The notes below the pieces were generated by a model, which saw nothing but the letters and a program-made list of their open reading frames with translations, had not been told where the DNA came from and searched no databases. A stretch of DNA of 64,000 nt from the NCBI GenBank assembly GCA_003144015.1, contig QFWS01000002.1:186001-250000 (forward strand), written 5' to 3'. Of this stretch, positions 1-8,813 are shown piece after piece. The stretch is from Flavobacteriaceae bacterium LYZ1037. Lineage in GTDB: Bacteria; Bacteroidota; Bacteroidia; Flavobacteriales; Flavobacteriaceae. The translations under genes and the position numbers were made by a program. How positions within the stretch are numbered: the first letter of the stretch is position 1; every line of letters begins with the position of its first letter.

Positions 1-857
1 ATGTGTATTATTCAGAACAAAACTCGTTGCCTATTGAATCAGGTGCAGCTTTTTTCGAATTTATAGGTATGGAATTAATTCCTCATATAGAAAAAAATTA
101 TAGAACAGAAAGCTTTAGAGTAGCAATTGGACATGGAGAAACGGCTAATTTTATCAATTATTATTTATTAAAAGGTGATCCGTTATTCAAAGCTTACATA
201 GCTATTAGCCCAGATTTAGCACCAGATATGACTGCCTACATTCCTGAAAAGCTTAGTAAATTTCAGACTAAAATATTTTATTATTTAGCAACTTCAGATA
301 ATGATGTTGCATCCATAAAAACCAATACAGAAGCTTTAAACACTGCCATTTCAGGAATAGACAACAAGAATATTCTTTATAATTTTAAAAAACTAGAAGA
401 ACCTTCACATTATTCTTTACCGGCTTATATCATTCCAGACGCATTGCAGAAAATCTTTTTTGTATATCAACCTATCAGTAAAAAGGAATATAAAGACACC
501 ATATTAAAACTGGAATCGTCTCCAGTAACTTATTTAGAAGAAAAGTATCAAACCATTCTGGATTTATTTGGTATTGATAAACAAATTCTTATTAACGATT
601 TTAAAGCGATTGAAGCTGCTATTGAAAAAACGGAAAAGTATGCGTATTTTGAAGATCTGGGTAAAATTGCTAGAAAACAGTATCCTGAAACCATGTTAGG
701 AAGCTATTATTTAGCTCGTTTTTATGAAGAAACTGGAGAACCAAAGAAAGCAATGAAAACCTATCAATCCGCTTATGTTTTAGAAGAAATTGGAGGTATT
801 ACAAAAGATTTAGTTTTGGAGAAAGCAGATGAAATTAAAGCAGATTTCGGTTATTAA
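1..857 (+). CDS. Esterase-like alpha/beta hydrolase with TPR tail (5' truncated, catalytic Ser absent)
   Basis: The reading frame is open from the left edge, so the N-terminus lies outside the window; the first visible GTG is not a credible start. The segment around the lineage-typical IAISP motif and the preceding G-H-x-x-x turn resembles the Bacteroidota putative-esterase family (IroE/Fes-like fold). The C-terminal ~60 residues contain a TPR-like helix pair (LARFYEETGEPKKAMKTYQ). In active esterases the nucleophile elbow reads GHSFGG. Here it reads GHGETA (bases 129-146), so the nucleophile serine is replaced by glycine and the protein is probably not a classical serine hydrolase. It may have a binding role, or a diverged active site. 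A gap of 31 bases separates it from the radA start. Confidence 0.7.
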   Translation, partial: VYYSEQNSLPIESGAAFFEFIGMELIPHIEKNYRTESFRVAIGHGETANFINYYLLKGDPLFKAYIAISPDLAPDMTAYIPEKLSKFQTKIFYYLATSDNDVASIKTNTEALNTAISGIDNKNILYNFKKLEEPSHYSLPAYIIPDALQKIFFVYQPISKKEYKDTILKLESSPVTYLEEKYQTILDLFGIDKQILINDFKAIEAAIEKTEKYAYFEDLGKIARKQYPETMLGSYYLARFYEETGEPKKAMKTYQSAYVLEEIGGITKDLVLEKADEIKADFGY

Positions 858-865
858 TTAAAGAT

Positions 866-881
866 TTCCGATGTCTCGGAA
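866..881 (+). promoter_or_regulatory. Stem-loop just upstream of radA start
   Basis: TTCCGA-TGTC-TCGGAA is a perfect 6-bp stem with a 4-base loop, ending 7 bases before the radA ATG at 889. It would fold over the ribosome-entry region. A similar element lies before pepP (55878-55897), and a looser one before lspA (7596-7610). Role unknown. Confidence 0.5.
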
Positions 882-888
882 GGTAAAC

Positions 889-2247
889 ATGGCTAAAGTA
901 AAAACAACTTTTTTTTGCCAAAATTGTGGCACACAATATTCTAAATGGCAAGGGCAATGTACGGCTTGCAAGGAGTGGAATACCATTACAGAGGAAGTGA
1001 TTCAGAAAGCAGAAAAAAGCGATTGGAAATCGCCAACTTCAGCATCAAAAAGAGTTTCAAAACCTTTATTAATTAATGAGATTGACGCCTCTCAAGATGC
1101 TAGAATGGCAACAAGTGATCAAGAATTTAATCGCGTGCTTGGTGGTGGTATTGTTCCTGGTTCATTAATATTGTTGGGAGGCGAACCTGGTATTGGAAAA
1201 AGTACCTTATTACTTCAAATAGCTTTAAAATTACCTTATAAAACCTTATACGTTTCTGGTGAAGAAAGCCAGAAGCAAATAAAAATGCGTGCTGAACGCA
1301 TCAATCCAAATAGTAGTAATTGTTACATTTTAACCGAAACAAAAACTCAAAACATTTTCAAGCAAATTGAGGATCTGGAACCAGACATCATTGTCATAGA
1401 TTCTATTCAAACTTTACATAGCGATTATATTGAGTCTTCTTCAGGAAGCATTTCTCAAATAAAAGAGTGCACTACAGAACTAATAAAATTTGCAAAAGAA
1501 ACTGCAACTCCAGTAATTCTAATTGGTCATATAACCAAAGATGGTAACATTGCAGGACCAAAAATTTTAGAACACATGGTCGATACGGTTTTACAATTTG
1601 AAGGCGACAGAAATCATGTGTTCCGAATTCTTAGAGCCAACAAAAACCGATTTGGATCAACTAACGAATTAGGTATTTACGAAATGCAAGGCTCAGGTTT
1701 AAGGGAAGTGTCAAACCCTAGTGAAATTTTAATCTCTAAAAAAGATGACGAGCTTTCTGGAAATGCTATAGCAGCAACCCTAGAAGGTATGCGTCCATTA
1801 ATGATAGAAGTGCAAGCCTTGGTTAGTACTGCTGTTTATGGAACACCACAACGTTCTGCTACAGGATTTAATGCCAAACGTTTAAACATGCTTTTGGCAG
1901 TTTTAGAAAAAAGAGCAGGTTTTAGATTGGGTGCCAAAGATGTATTTTTAAATATTACTGGTGGTATTACAGTAGATGATCCAGCCATAGATTTAGCAGT
2001 TGTTGCAGCCATTTTATCATCGAATGAAGACGAAGCTTTACAAAAAGATGTTTGCTTTGCAGCTGAGGTAGGTTTATCCGGAGAAATCCGTCCAATACAG
2101 CGTGTCGAACAACGTATTCTAGAAGCTGAAAAATTAGGGTTCTCAACCATATTTGTATCTAAATACAATAAAATAGCCTTGAAAAATACGGTTATTAAAA
2201 TTCAATTGATTTCTAAAATTGAAGATTTGGTTGGGTTTATTGTTTGA
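889..2247 (+). CDS. radA: DNA repair protein RadA
   Basis: RadA is a RecA-like, DnaB-type branch-migration ATPase used in recombinational repair. From the chosen start, a CxxC-x10-CxxC zinc finger is at residues 10-27, a Walker A GEPGIGKST at about 98-106, the RadA signature KNRFGS at about 250, and a C-terminal Lon-protease-like domain. At ~452 residues the length is normal. An in-frame ATG at 871 would add six residues, but it falls inside a 16-base inverted repeat (866-881). The family usually begins MAKVKT directly before the zinc finger, so 889 is preferred. Confidence 0.95.
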   Translation: MAKVKTTFFCQNCGTQYSKWQGQCTACKEWNTITEEVIQKAEKSDWKSPTSASKRVSKPLLINEIDASQDARMATSDQEFNRVLGGGIVPGSLILLGGEPGIGKSTLLLQIALKLPYKTLYVSGEESQKQIKMRAERINPNSSNCYILTETKTQNIFKQIEDLEPDIIVIDSIQTLHSDYIESSSGSISQIKECTTELIKFAKETATPVILIGHITKDGNIAGPKILEHMVDTVLQFEGDRNHVFRILRANKNRFGSTNELGIYEMQGSGLREVSNPSEILISKKDDELSGNAIAATLEGMRPLMIEVQALVSTAVYGTPQRSATGFNAKRLNMLLAVLEKRAGFRLGAKDVFLNITGGITVDDPAIDLAVVAAILSSNEDEALQKDVCFAAEVGLSGEIRPIQRVEQRILEAEKLGFSTIFVSKYNKIALKNTVIKIQLISKIEDLVGFIV

Positions 2248-2319
2248 TTTAAAGTGAAATTTTTTGGTAGCAATTTGCAACTCCAAAAAATTAATCTCAT
2301 TTTTTAAAATCATTATAAT

Positions 2320-2943
2320 ATGAATAGTGCCAAAAAACAATCATGGATTACAAAACAAGTCATTTTTGCATTTGTATTATTCTTATTGTTTTTCCCCTTG
2401 AAAACGCAATTCTATAATCTCATTTATTTTCTTTTTGACTCTATAGTAACTGGAGGAGAAATATCAAAAATTTTTACTTATAATTATTTGGGATTTTTGC
2501 TTGGGTGCCTTGAAATTCAAGAATTAAAGGAAACATTGGGTTTTAAGTCTGAAATTTTTAATTCAACAACCATTTCATTCTTTTTTTTATTAGCTATAGG
2601 AAGTTGGTTTTTCTTAAAAAGAAGGGTTTCAGAAAAGCAAAATTTTAGTTATATCGATTGGATATTGTTAGCTGTATTTAGTTTTTCATTAATTGACAGC
2701 CTTGAGTTTTTATTGAATTTTTTCAGTAATTTTTCAGTTTATATGGATAATATTAACAAGCACTTTATCCGAATTATTAAAAATGGATTCATCCTATTTT
2801 TAGCTGGATATTTCTTCTTTAAAGTCTGTAATGTAAATATGAAAAAACAAATTCTGTTCATAGTTTTTCCGGTATCAATAATTAGTTTTATAGTTTGGTT
2901 TTTTTATTTGGGACCCATGTTTTTGCCAATAGCAACTAGATAA
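2320..2943 (+). CDS. Uncharacterised multi-pass membrane protein
   Basis: I do not recognise this 207-residue protein. It is rich in Phe, Leu and Ile. About five to six membrane segments are visible, near residues 13-32, 50-66, 83-98, 112-135, 150-168 and 176-198, with a basic loop (KRRVSEK) around 99-105. There is no signal peptide or catalytic motif that I can point to. It sits alone between radA and ileS, 72 bases after radA. Its very A+T-rich coding sequence follows from the hydrophobic composition and does not by itself show transfer. Confidence 0.7.
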   Translation: MNSAKKQSWITKQVIFAFVLFLLFFPLKTQFYNLIYFLFDSIVTGGEISKIFTYNYLGFLLGCLEIQELKETLGFKSEIFNSTTISFFFLLAIGSWFFLKRRVSEKQNFSYIDWILLAVFSFSLIDSLEFLLNFFSNFSVYMDNINKHFIRIIKNGFILFLAGYFFFKVCNVNMKKQILFIVFPVSIISFIVWFFYLGPMFLPIATR

Positions 2944-2998
2944 GATTATTAATTAGGGATTTCACTTCAATTTCAATGCCTATTTTCTTAAAAATCAT

Positions 2999-3006
2999 TA
3001 TTTTCG
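2999..3006 (+). promoter_or_regulatory. Possible -7 element of ileS
   Basis: TATTTTCG differs at one position from the Bacteroidota -7 consensus TAnnTTTG and lies 13 bases before the ileS ATG. No clear -33 TTG is visible. Confidence 0.35.
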
Positions 3007-3019
3007 CAGGTCGAAAAGA

Positions 3020-6000
3020 ATGAATGATACAATGAGTACAAAATTCCCTGAATATAAAGGACTTGACTTGCCAAATGTAGCGAATGAAATAAGCAACTAT
3101 TGGCAAGAAAATAACATATTTGAAAAGAGCGTTACAACAAGAGAAGGTAATGAACCCTTTGTGTTTTTCGAAGGACCTCCTTCGGCAAATGGATTGCCAG
3201 GGGTTCACCATGTGTTAGCTCGTGCTATTAAAGATATTTTTCCTCGTTATAAAACCATGAAAGGATTCCAAGTAAAGCGTAAAGCTGGTTGGGATACACA
3301 TGGATTACCCATTGAACTTGGTGTTGAAAAGGAATTAGGAATTACCAAAGAAGATATTGGTAAAACCATTTCTGTTGAAGATTACAATGCAGCTTGTAGA
3401 AAAGCTGTCATGAGATATACAGACGTTTGGAATGACCTTACCCAAAAAATGGGTTATTGGGTAGATATGGACGATCCATACATTACTTACGATCCTAAAT
3501 ACATGGAGTCTGTTTGGTGGTTGTTAAAGGAAATCTATAACAAAAGCTTGATGTATAAAGGCTACACCATTCAGCCTTATTCGCCAAAAGCAGGAACAGG
3601 ATTGAGCTCGCATGAGTTAAATCAACCAGGAACCTATCAAGATGTTACTGACACAACAGTTGTTGCTCAATTTAAAGCCAATGAAGATTCACTTCCAGAT
3701 TTTTTACAAAATGAAGGAACGATTTACTTTATGGCTTGGACTACAACGCCTTGGACACTTCCAAGTAATACAGCATTAACCGTTGGACCAAAAATTGATT
3801 ATGTTTTAGTTGAAACGTACAATCAATATACGTTTGAGCCAATTAACGTTGTTTTAGCAAAGTCTTTAGTTAACAAACAGTTCGACGGAAAATTTAAGAA
3901 AGTAGAAACGAAACCAGAATTATTAGACTATAAATCTGGAGATAAAAAAATTCCGTTTTACGTTGTAAAAGAATTTAAAGGGAAAGATTTGGTAGGAATT
4001 ACCTATGAACAATTGTTGCCTTACGCGTTACCAAACGATCATCCAGAAAATGCTTTTAGAATCATTTCAGGAGATTTCGTAACTACGGAAGATGGAACAG
4101 GAATTGTACATACTGCCCCAACTTTTGGAGCAGATGATGCCATGGTTGCTAAACAGGCAACGCCAGAAGTGCCACCAATGTTAGTGAAAGACGAGAATGA
4201 TAATCTTGTTCCATTGGTTGACTTACAAGGAAAATTCAGGCCAGAAATGGGTGAATATGCAGGTAAGTATGTAAAGAACGAATATTATAACGATGGCGAA
4301 GCGCCAGAACGCTCTGTGGATGTTGAACTTGCCATTAAATTAAAAGAAGAAAACAAAGCCTTTAAGGTTGAGAAATATAAACACAGTTATCCAAACTGCT
4401 GGAGAACAGATAAACCAATTTTATACTATCCATTAGATTCATGGTTTATTAAAGTAACTGATGTTAAGGAGAGAATGTTTGAGTTAAATGAAACCATCAA
4501 TTGGAAACCAAAAGCAACAGGAACAGGTCGTTTTGGAAATTGGTTAGCCAATGCCAACGATTGGAACTTATCGCGTTCGCGTTATTGGGGAATTCCATTG
4601 CCAATCTGGAGAACTGAAGATGGGAAAGAAGAAATTTGCATTGGTTCTGTAGAAGAATTGAAAATTGAAATGGCTAAAGCTGTTGAGGCAGGAGTTCTTT
4701 CAAAAGATATTTTTGAAGATTTTGAAATTGGTAACAACTCCGAAGAAAACTATGCAACAATCGATTTGCATAAAAACATTGTAGATGAAATTGTTTTAGT
4801 GTCGAAGTCTGGACAACCCATGAAACGAGAAGCAGATTTAATTGACGTTTGGTTCGATTCTGGTTCTATGCCTTATGCACAGTGGCATTATCCGTTTGAA
4901 AATAAAGAATTAATTGATGAGAAAAAGGCTTTTCCAGCTGATTTTATTGCAGAAGGTGTCGATCAAACTCGTGGTTGGTTCTATACGCTTCATGCTATAG
5001 GAACCATGGTTTTCGATTCGGTTGCATATAAAAATGTGGTTTCAAATGGTTTGGTTTTAGACAAAAACGGACAGAAAATGTCCAAACGTCTTGGGAATGC
5101 CACAGATCCTTTTGAGACTTTATCGACTTATGGAGCTGATGCTACTCGTTGGTATATGATAGCGAATGCCAATCCTTGGGACAATTTAAAATTTGATGTA
5201 GATGGCATTGAGGAAGTAAAACGTAAGTTCTTTGGAACCCTTTACAACACCTATTCCTTCTTTACTTTATATTCAAATCTGGATAATTTTAGTTATACTG
5301 AAACAGATATTCCATTAAACGAAAGACCTGAAATTGATAGATGGATTCTTTCAGAATTACATACTTTAATTCAGAAAGTAGATGCTTTTTATGCAGATTA
5401 CGAGCCTACAAAAGCAGCCAGAGCTATTTCAGATTTCACACAAGATTACGTGAGTAACTGGTTTGTACGTTTAAGTAGAAGGCGTTTCTGGAAAGGCGAT
5501 TACCAGCAAGATAAAATTTCAGCTTATCAAACGCTTTACACTTGTATGGAAACTATTGCTAAGTTAGGAGCACCCATAGCACCTTTCTTTATGGATAGGT
5601 TGTATTTGGATTTAAATTCAGTATCGAGAAAAGAGACTTTTGAAAGTGTACATTTAGCTGAATTTCCAACATTTAATGAAAGTTTTGTAGATAAGAGTTT
5701 AGAACGCAAAATGGAAGCAGCCCAAACAATATCTTCTTTGGTATTATCGTTAAGAGCTAAGGAGAAAATTAAAGTAAGACAACCACTACAAAAAATCATG
5801 ATTCCTATAGATTCTAAACAACAAAAGGAAGAGATTCTAGCAGTTGCAGAATTAATCAAACATGAAGTAAACGTTAAGGAAATAGAGCTATTAGAAGATG
5901 CTTCAGATATCTTAGTTAAACAAATTAAACCTAATTTTAAAACTCTTGGACCACGATTTGGTAAGGATATGAAATTGATAGCTAATACAATTGTTGGTTT

Positions 6001-6436
6001 CACTTCGGAAGACATTAAAAAAATCGAGCAAAGTGGTGAAATGGAGGTTGTAATTAACGGAAAAAGTATTACTTTAGGGCTTGAAGATGTAGAGATAACA
6101 TCACAAGATATTGAAGGTTGGTTGGTTGCTAACGAAGGTGCATTAACTGTAGCTTTAGATGTCACTATCTCTGAAGAATTACGAAAAGAAGGGATTGCAC
6201 GAGAGCTCGTTAATCGTATTCAAAACTTACGTAAAGATTCAGGTTTTGAAGTAACAGATAGGATAGATGTACAACTTCAAAAAGATGATAAAATAGTGGA
6301 TGCTGTACAAGCGAATATGATGTATATTAAAGCAGAAACTTTAACAGAAGAATTAGAAATTATTGATCAGATAAATAATGGTATAGAAGTTGTATTTGAC
6401 GATGTAAATACGAGGTTATTTATTCAAAAACATTAA
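3020..6436 (+). CDS. ileS: Isoleucyl-tRNA synthetase, type 2, with swapped GVHH signature
   Basis: This class I synthetase charges tRNA-Ile in the cytoplasm. At 1138 residues, with GPPSANGLP before the signature, it matches the long eukaryote-like IleRS2 group. The usual HxGH signature is written GVHH (residues 61-64, bases 3200-3211), so the first and third positions are exchanged. The KMSKS loop is KMSKR near residue 686, and the editing domain lies roughly between residues 220 and 450. Type-2 enzymes are naturally mupirocin tolerant, and the GxHH variant has been linked to very high resistance. The start codon could be the ATG at 3020 or the in-frame one at 3032. The DksA-like gene follows after only four bases, so they are probably co-transcribed. 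Confidence 0.97.
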   Translation: MNDTMSTKFPEYKGLDLPNVANEISNYWQENNIFEKSVTTREGNEPFVFFEGPPSANGLPGVHHVLARAIKDIFPRYKTMKGFQVKRKAGWDTHGLPIELGVEKELGITKEDIGKTISVEDYNAACRKAVMRYTDVWNDLTQKMGYWVDMDDPYITYDPKYMESVWWLLKEIYNKSLMYKGYTIQPYSPKAGTGLSSHELNQPGTYQDVTDTTVVAQFKANEDSLPDFLQNEGTIYFMAWTTTPWTLPSNTALTVGPKIDYVLVETYNQYTFEPINVVLAKSLVNKQFDGKFKKVETKPELLDYKSGDKKIPFYVVKEFKGKDLVGITYEQLLPYALPNDHPENAFRIISGDFVTTEDGTGIVHTAPTFGADDAMVAKQATPEVPPMLVKDENDNLVPLVDLQGKFRPEMGEYAGKYVKNEYYNDGEAPERSVDVELAIKLKEENKAFKVEKYKHSYPNCWRTDKPILYYPLDSWFIKVTDVKERMFELNETINWKPKATGTGRFGNWLANANDWNLSRSRYWGIPLPIWRTEDGKEEICIGSVEELKIEMAKAVEAGVLSKDIFEDFEIGNNSEENYATIDLHKNIVDEIVLVSKSGQPMKREADLIDVWFDSGSMPYAQWHYPFENKELIDEKKAFPADFIAEGVDQTRGWFYTLHAIGTMVFDSVAYKNVVSNGLVLDKNGQKMSKRLGNATDPFETLSTYGADATRWYMIANANPWDNLKFDVDGIEEVKRKFFGTLYNTYSFFTLYSNLDNFSYTETDIPLNERPEIDRWILSELHTLIQKVDAFYADYEPTKAARAISDFTQDYVSNWFVRLSRRRFWKGDYQQDKISAYQTLYTCMETIAKLGAPIAPFFMDRLYLDLNSVSRKETFESVHLAEFPTFNESFVDKSLERKMEAAQTISSLVLSLRAKEKIKVRQPLQKIMIPIDSKQQKEEILAVAELIKHEVNVKEIELLEDASDILVKQIKPNFKTLGPRFGKDMKLIANTIVGFTSEDIKKIEQSGEMEVVINGKSITLGLEDVEITSQDIEGWLVANEGALTVALDVTISEELRKEGIARELVNRIQNLRKDSGFEVTDRIDVQLQKDDKIVDAVQANMMYIKAETLTEELEIIDQINNGIEVVFDDVNTRLFIQKH

Positions 6437-6440
6437 GAAC

Positions 6441-6821
6441 ATGGCAAACGAATTAAACATAAGGTATGCAGATAAGGATTTAGCAGAATTTAAAGTGTTA
6501 ATCCAGGAGAAAATTGTAAAAGCACAATACGATTTAGATTTAATAAAAAGTGCTTACATGAACGATTTAAATAATGGTACAGACGATACGTCGCCTACTT
6601 TTAAAGCGTTTGAAGAGGGTAGCGAAACCATGAGTAAAGAAGCAAATTCGCAATTAGCTATTAGACAAGAAAAGTTTATTCGTGACTTAAAAAATGCACT
6701 TATTAGAATTGAAAACAAAACCTATGGTGTTTGTAGAGTAACTGGAAAACTAATAAACAAAGATCGTTTAAAGTTAGTGCCTCATGCCACATTGAGTATT
6801 GAAGCTAAAAACATGCAATAA
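6441..6821 (+). CDS. TraR/DksA-family protein lacking the zinc finger
   Basis: This 126-residue protein has the coiled-coil N-terminal half and the YGVCRVTGKLI...RL...VPHAT ending seen in DksA/TraR-like proteins of flavobacteria. DksA binds RNA polymerase and works with ppGpp. The classical four-cysteine zinc finger is reduced here to one cysteine (Cys98 by count), with VTGKLI where the second Cys-x2-Cys partner would be. It starts four bases after ileS and is followed by a strong terminator, so it closes that transcription unit. It may keep the RNAP secondary-channel role without zinc, but that is inference. Confidence 0.85.
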   Translation: MANELNIRYADKDLAEFKVLIQEKIVKAQYDLDLIKSAYMNDLNNGTDDTSPTFKAFEEGSETMSKEANSQLAIRQEKFIRDLKNALIRIENKTYGVCRVTGKLINKDRLKLVPHATLSIEAKNMQ

Positions 6822-6858
6822 ACTCCTGATAATAAAGGAGCCCATTTTAATATACACG

Positions 6859-6887
6859 AACGCTTCAATTTTTTGAGGCGTTTTTTT
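6859..6887 (+). terminator. Rho-independent terminator after ileS/dksA-like unit
   Basis: AACGCTTCAA pairs with TTGAGGCGTT (one T.G wobble) across a four-T loop and is followed by seven T residues. Confidence 0.9.
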
Positions 6888-6927
6888 ATAGGTTTTGTTT
6901 AAACCCAAAGGTTTTAATTTTTAATAT

Positions 6928-7548
6928 ATGAAGCCATCTTTATACATTGTCTTTTTATTTTTTGTGTTTCAAATCCAAGCTCAAAAAACTACAAATAAAT
7001 TTTTTTCTTCTGAAGGGGTTTCAACGATTAATATCGATGGGAGTTCTGTTTTTAAAATAACAATTAAGACAGCAAAAACTAAAGATATTTCAATAGAATC
7101 TTTTGTTGAAGGAGAAAACAGCGAGCATGTGGTTTTAGTAACGCATTTACAAAACAATCAATTACAGGTTTCAAGTGTTTATCAGCCGTTGTTTGTTGCA
7201 GATGATGATAAAAGGAGTGTTCATAAACTTATTTCCATCGAATTAACAATACTAATTCCTGAACATTTAAACATTATTATTACAAGCAACATTGCTTCGG
7301 TGTTTATAACGGGAAGCTATAATCAAGTGACTACAGAATTAATTAATGGTTCTTTTCAATCTAAAAATTTTCAAGGGAACCTTTTAGTAAATACCATTCA
7401 TGGTGATATTCATGTAGCAACAAATCTGGTTACAGTTCAAGCCTCAAGTAAACATGGAGATGTAAAGCAAGAGGTTTTAACCCAAGGAAGTCGAGAAATC
7501 TTGTTAAATTCGATAAATGGGAATATTACTGTTACCAAAACTGAATAA
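6928..7548 (+). CDS. Exported protein resembling head-GIN/DUF4097 beta-repeat proteins
   Basis: The 206-residue product starts with a clear signal peptide ending QIQAQ (residues 1-18), so it is exported. The remainder is made of short beta-strand repeats with phrases such as INIDGSSVFKI, NGSFQSKNFQGNLLV and NSINGNITV. This pattern is typical of the DUF2807 (head GIN) / DUF4097 right-handed beta-helix-like domains. No catalytic residues are evident. It lies between the ileS terminator and lspA. The function of this group is not established. Confidence 0.75.
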   Translation: MKPSLYIVFLFFVFQIQAQKTTNKFFSSEGVSTINIDGSSVFKITIKTAKTKDISIESFVEGENSEHVVLVTHLQNNQLQVSSVYQPLFVADDDKRSVHKLISIELTILIPEHLNIIITSNIASVFITGSYNQVTTELINGSFQSKNFQGNLLVNTIHGDIHVATNLVTVQASSKHGDVKQEVLTQGSREILLNSINGNITVTKTE

Positions 7549-7595
7549 TATGCCTATTTTTGAAAAAAAAATCTACTATTAATATAAAATATTCC

Positions 7596-7610
7596 TCCCG
7601 AAAATCGGGA
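7596..7610 (+). promoter_or_regulatory. Stem-loop in the lspA leader
   Basis: TCCCGA-AAA-TCGGGA, a perfect 6-bp stem with a 3-base loop, ends 14 bases before the lspA ATG at 7625. Role unknown; similar short stems precede radA and pepP. Confidence 0.5.
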
Positions 7611-7624
7611 TCGTGGGAAATAAT

Positions 7625-8245
7625 ATGACCATAAAAAAATCCATTCTCTTCATCATCCTTATTTTATTGATCGATCAAATAAGCAAAATCTACATTAAAA
7701 CTCATTTTGTTATTGGCGAAGAGCTTCAGGTATTCTCGTGGTTTAAAATATATTTTGTAGAAAATGATGGTATGGCTTGGGGAACCAAGTTAAGCGATTT
7801 TATTTCCTTTATTTCAGATAGAACAGCCAAATTATCCTTGACTATTTTTAGAATTGTAGCCATTTTTGGGATTGGTTACTGGTTATTTGATTCTGTAAAA
7901 AAACAAAGTCCTAGGGTATTAATTTGGGCAATTGTTTTTATTTTTGCTGGCGCTTTAGGAAATATTTTGGACTCCGTTTTTTATGGTGTTTTGTTTAATG
8001 ATAGTTTTGGGCAAGTGGCTTCGTTTTTACCAACGGAAGGAGGTTACGATACATTGCTACATGGGAAAGTTGTAGATATGCTCTATTTCCCTATTTGGAA
8101 AGGCTATTTACCTGATTGGTTGCCATTTTATGGAGGAGACTATTTTACCTTTTTTGAACCCGTTTTTAATGTAGCTGATGTGGCTATAAGTACAGGTTTT
8201 GGATTGCTTGTTTTCTTTAATAAAAAAGCGTTTACTGAAGATTAA
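7625..8245 (+). CDS. lspA: Lipoprotein signal peptidase (signal peptidase II)
   Basis: LspA is the inner-membrane aspartyl protease that removes the signal peptide of diacylated prolipoproteins. Four hydrophobic helices are visible. The catalytic aspartates are Asp116 in GNILDSVFYG and Asp185 in FNVADVAIS. At 206 residues it is longer than proteobacterial LspA (~165), as usual in Bacteroidota, because of a periplasmic insertion (about residues 117-175). The start at 7625 was chosen over a GTG at 7613, which lies next to the leader stem-loop. Its stop TAA at 8243-8245 abuts the stop of the convergent cyclo-ligase gene, with no terminator between. The window encodes many of its likely substrates. 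Confidence 0.95.
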   Translation: MTIKKSILFIILILLIDQISKIYIKTHFVIGEELQVFSWFKIYFVENDGMAWGTKLSDFISFISDRTAKLSLTIFRIVAIFGIGYWLFDSVKKQSPRVLIWAIVFIFAGALGNILDSVFYGVLFNDSFGQVASFLPTEGGYDTLLHGKVVDMLYFPIWKGYLPDWLPFYGGDYFTFFEPVFNVADVAISTGFGLLVFFNKKAFTED

Positions 8246-8812
8246 TTAAAACGAATAAACCTGCTTTGGCGTTACGCAATAATTTAAAGCCATATCGTTT
8301 TCAAATATATCTTCGATGTTGGTTTCTGCTTCAAAAAATGATAAACCAATTTTAATAGTTTCTGGTTTGCATTCAGCTAAAAATCTATCGTAAAAACCCT
8401 TACCATAACCAACACGATGTCCTTGTAAATCGAAAGCTAAAAGAGGCACAAAAACCACATCAATTTTTTGATTAGAAATCTCGATTCCATCTACAGGCTC
8501 TGGAATGTTATAGTTATTTTTTTTAATAACAGTTCCATCAGTTAAAAGAAAATGATCCATATTTCCAGTAGAAAAATCACTTTTAGAAATCACAATGTTT
8601 TTATCTTTTCCTGAAAGGATGTTTAAAATATAATCTGTATTTACTTCCTTGTGCTCTTCAATAGAAAGAAAAAGATGATAGAATGAAAAATCCCAAATAG
8701 ATAAGGTTAAAAGCTGGTTAGCAATTTGTAAACTAAATTCTTCAATTGCTTCAGAATCTAATTCTTGACGTTTTAGCTTGTAAATTTTTCGTAATTCGGC
8801 TTTTAGCATCAA
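8246..8812 (-). CDS. 5-formyltetrahydrofolate cyclo-ligase
   Basis: This enzyme converts 5-formyl-THF plus ATP to 5,10-methenyl-THF in the cytoplasm. The diagnostic substrate/ATP motif GYGKGFYDRFL is visible near residues 136-146, and an N-terminal basic helix KAELRKIYKLKRQ is typical of the family. At 188 residues the length is normal. It is the last gene of a leftward four-gene unit with rimB-like, rimK and astE-like genes, and starts one base after the deacylase gene stops. No functional link to RimK is obvious. Confidence 0.92.
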   Translation of the reverse strand: MMLKAELRKIYKLKRQELDSEAIEEFSLQIANQLLTLSIWDFSFYHLFLSIEEHKEVNTDYILNILSGKDKNIVISKSDFSTGNMDHFLLTDGTVIKKNNYNIPEPVDGIEISNQKIDVVFVPLLAFDLQGHRVGYGKGFYDRFLAECKPETIKIGLSFFEAETNIEDIFENDMALNYCVTPKQVYSF

Positions 8813-8813
8813 A

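Noticed and set aside
2936-3211. 91-codon minus-strand ORF over the ileS start
   Set aside because: Overlaps the ileS promoter and signature codons and has no protein-like features.
5536-6165. 209-codon minus-strand ORF inside ileS
   Set aside because: Antisense shadow of a strongly conserved synthetase frame; low-complexity Ser/Ile-rich product without domain features.
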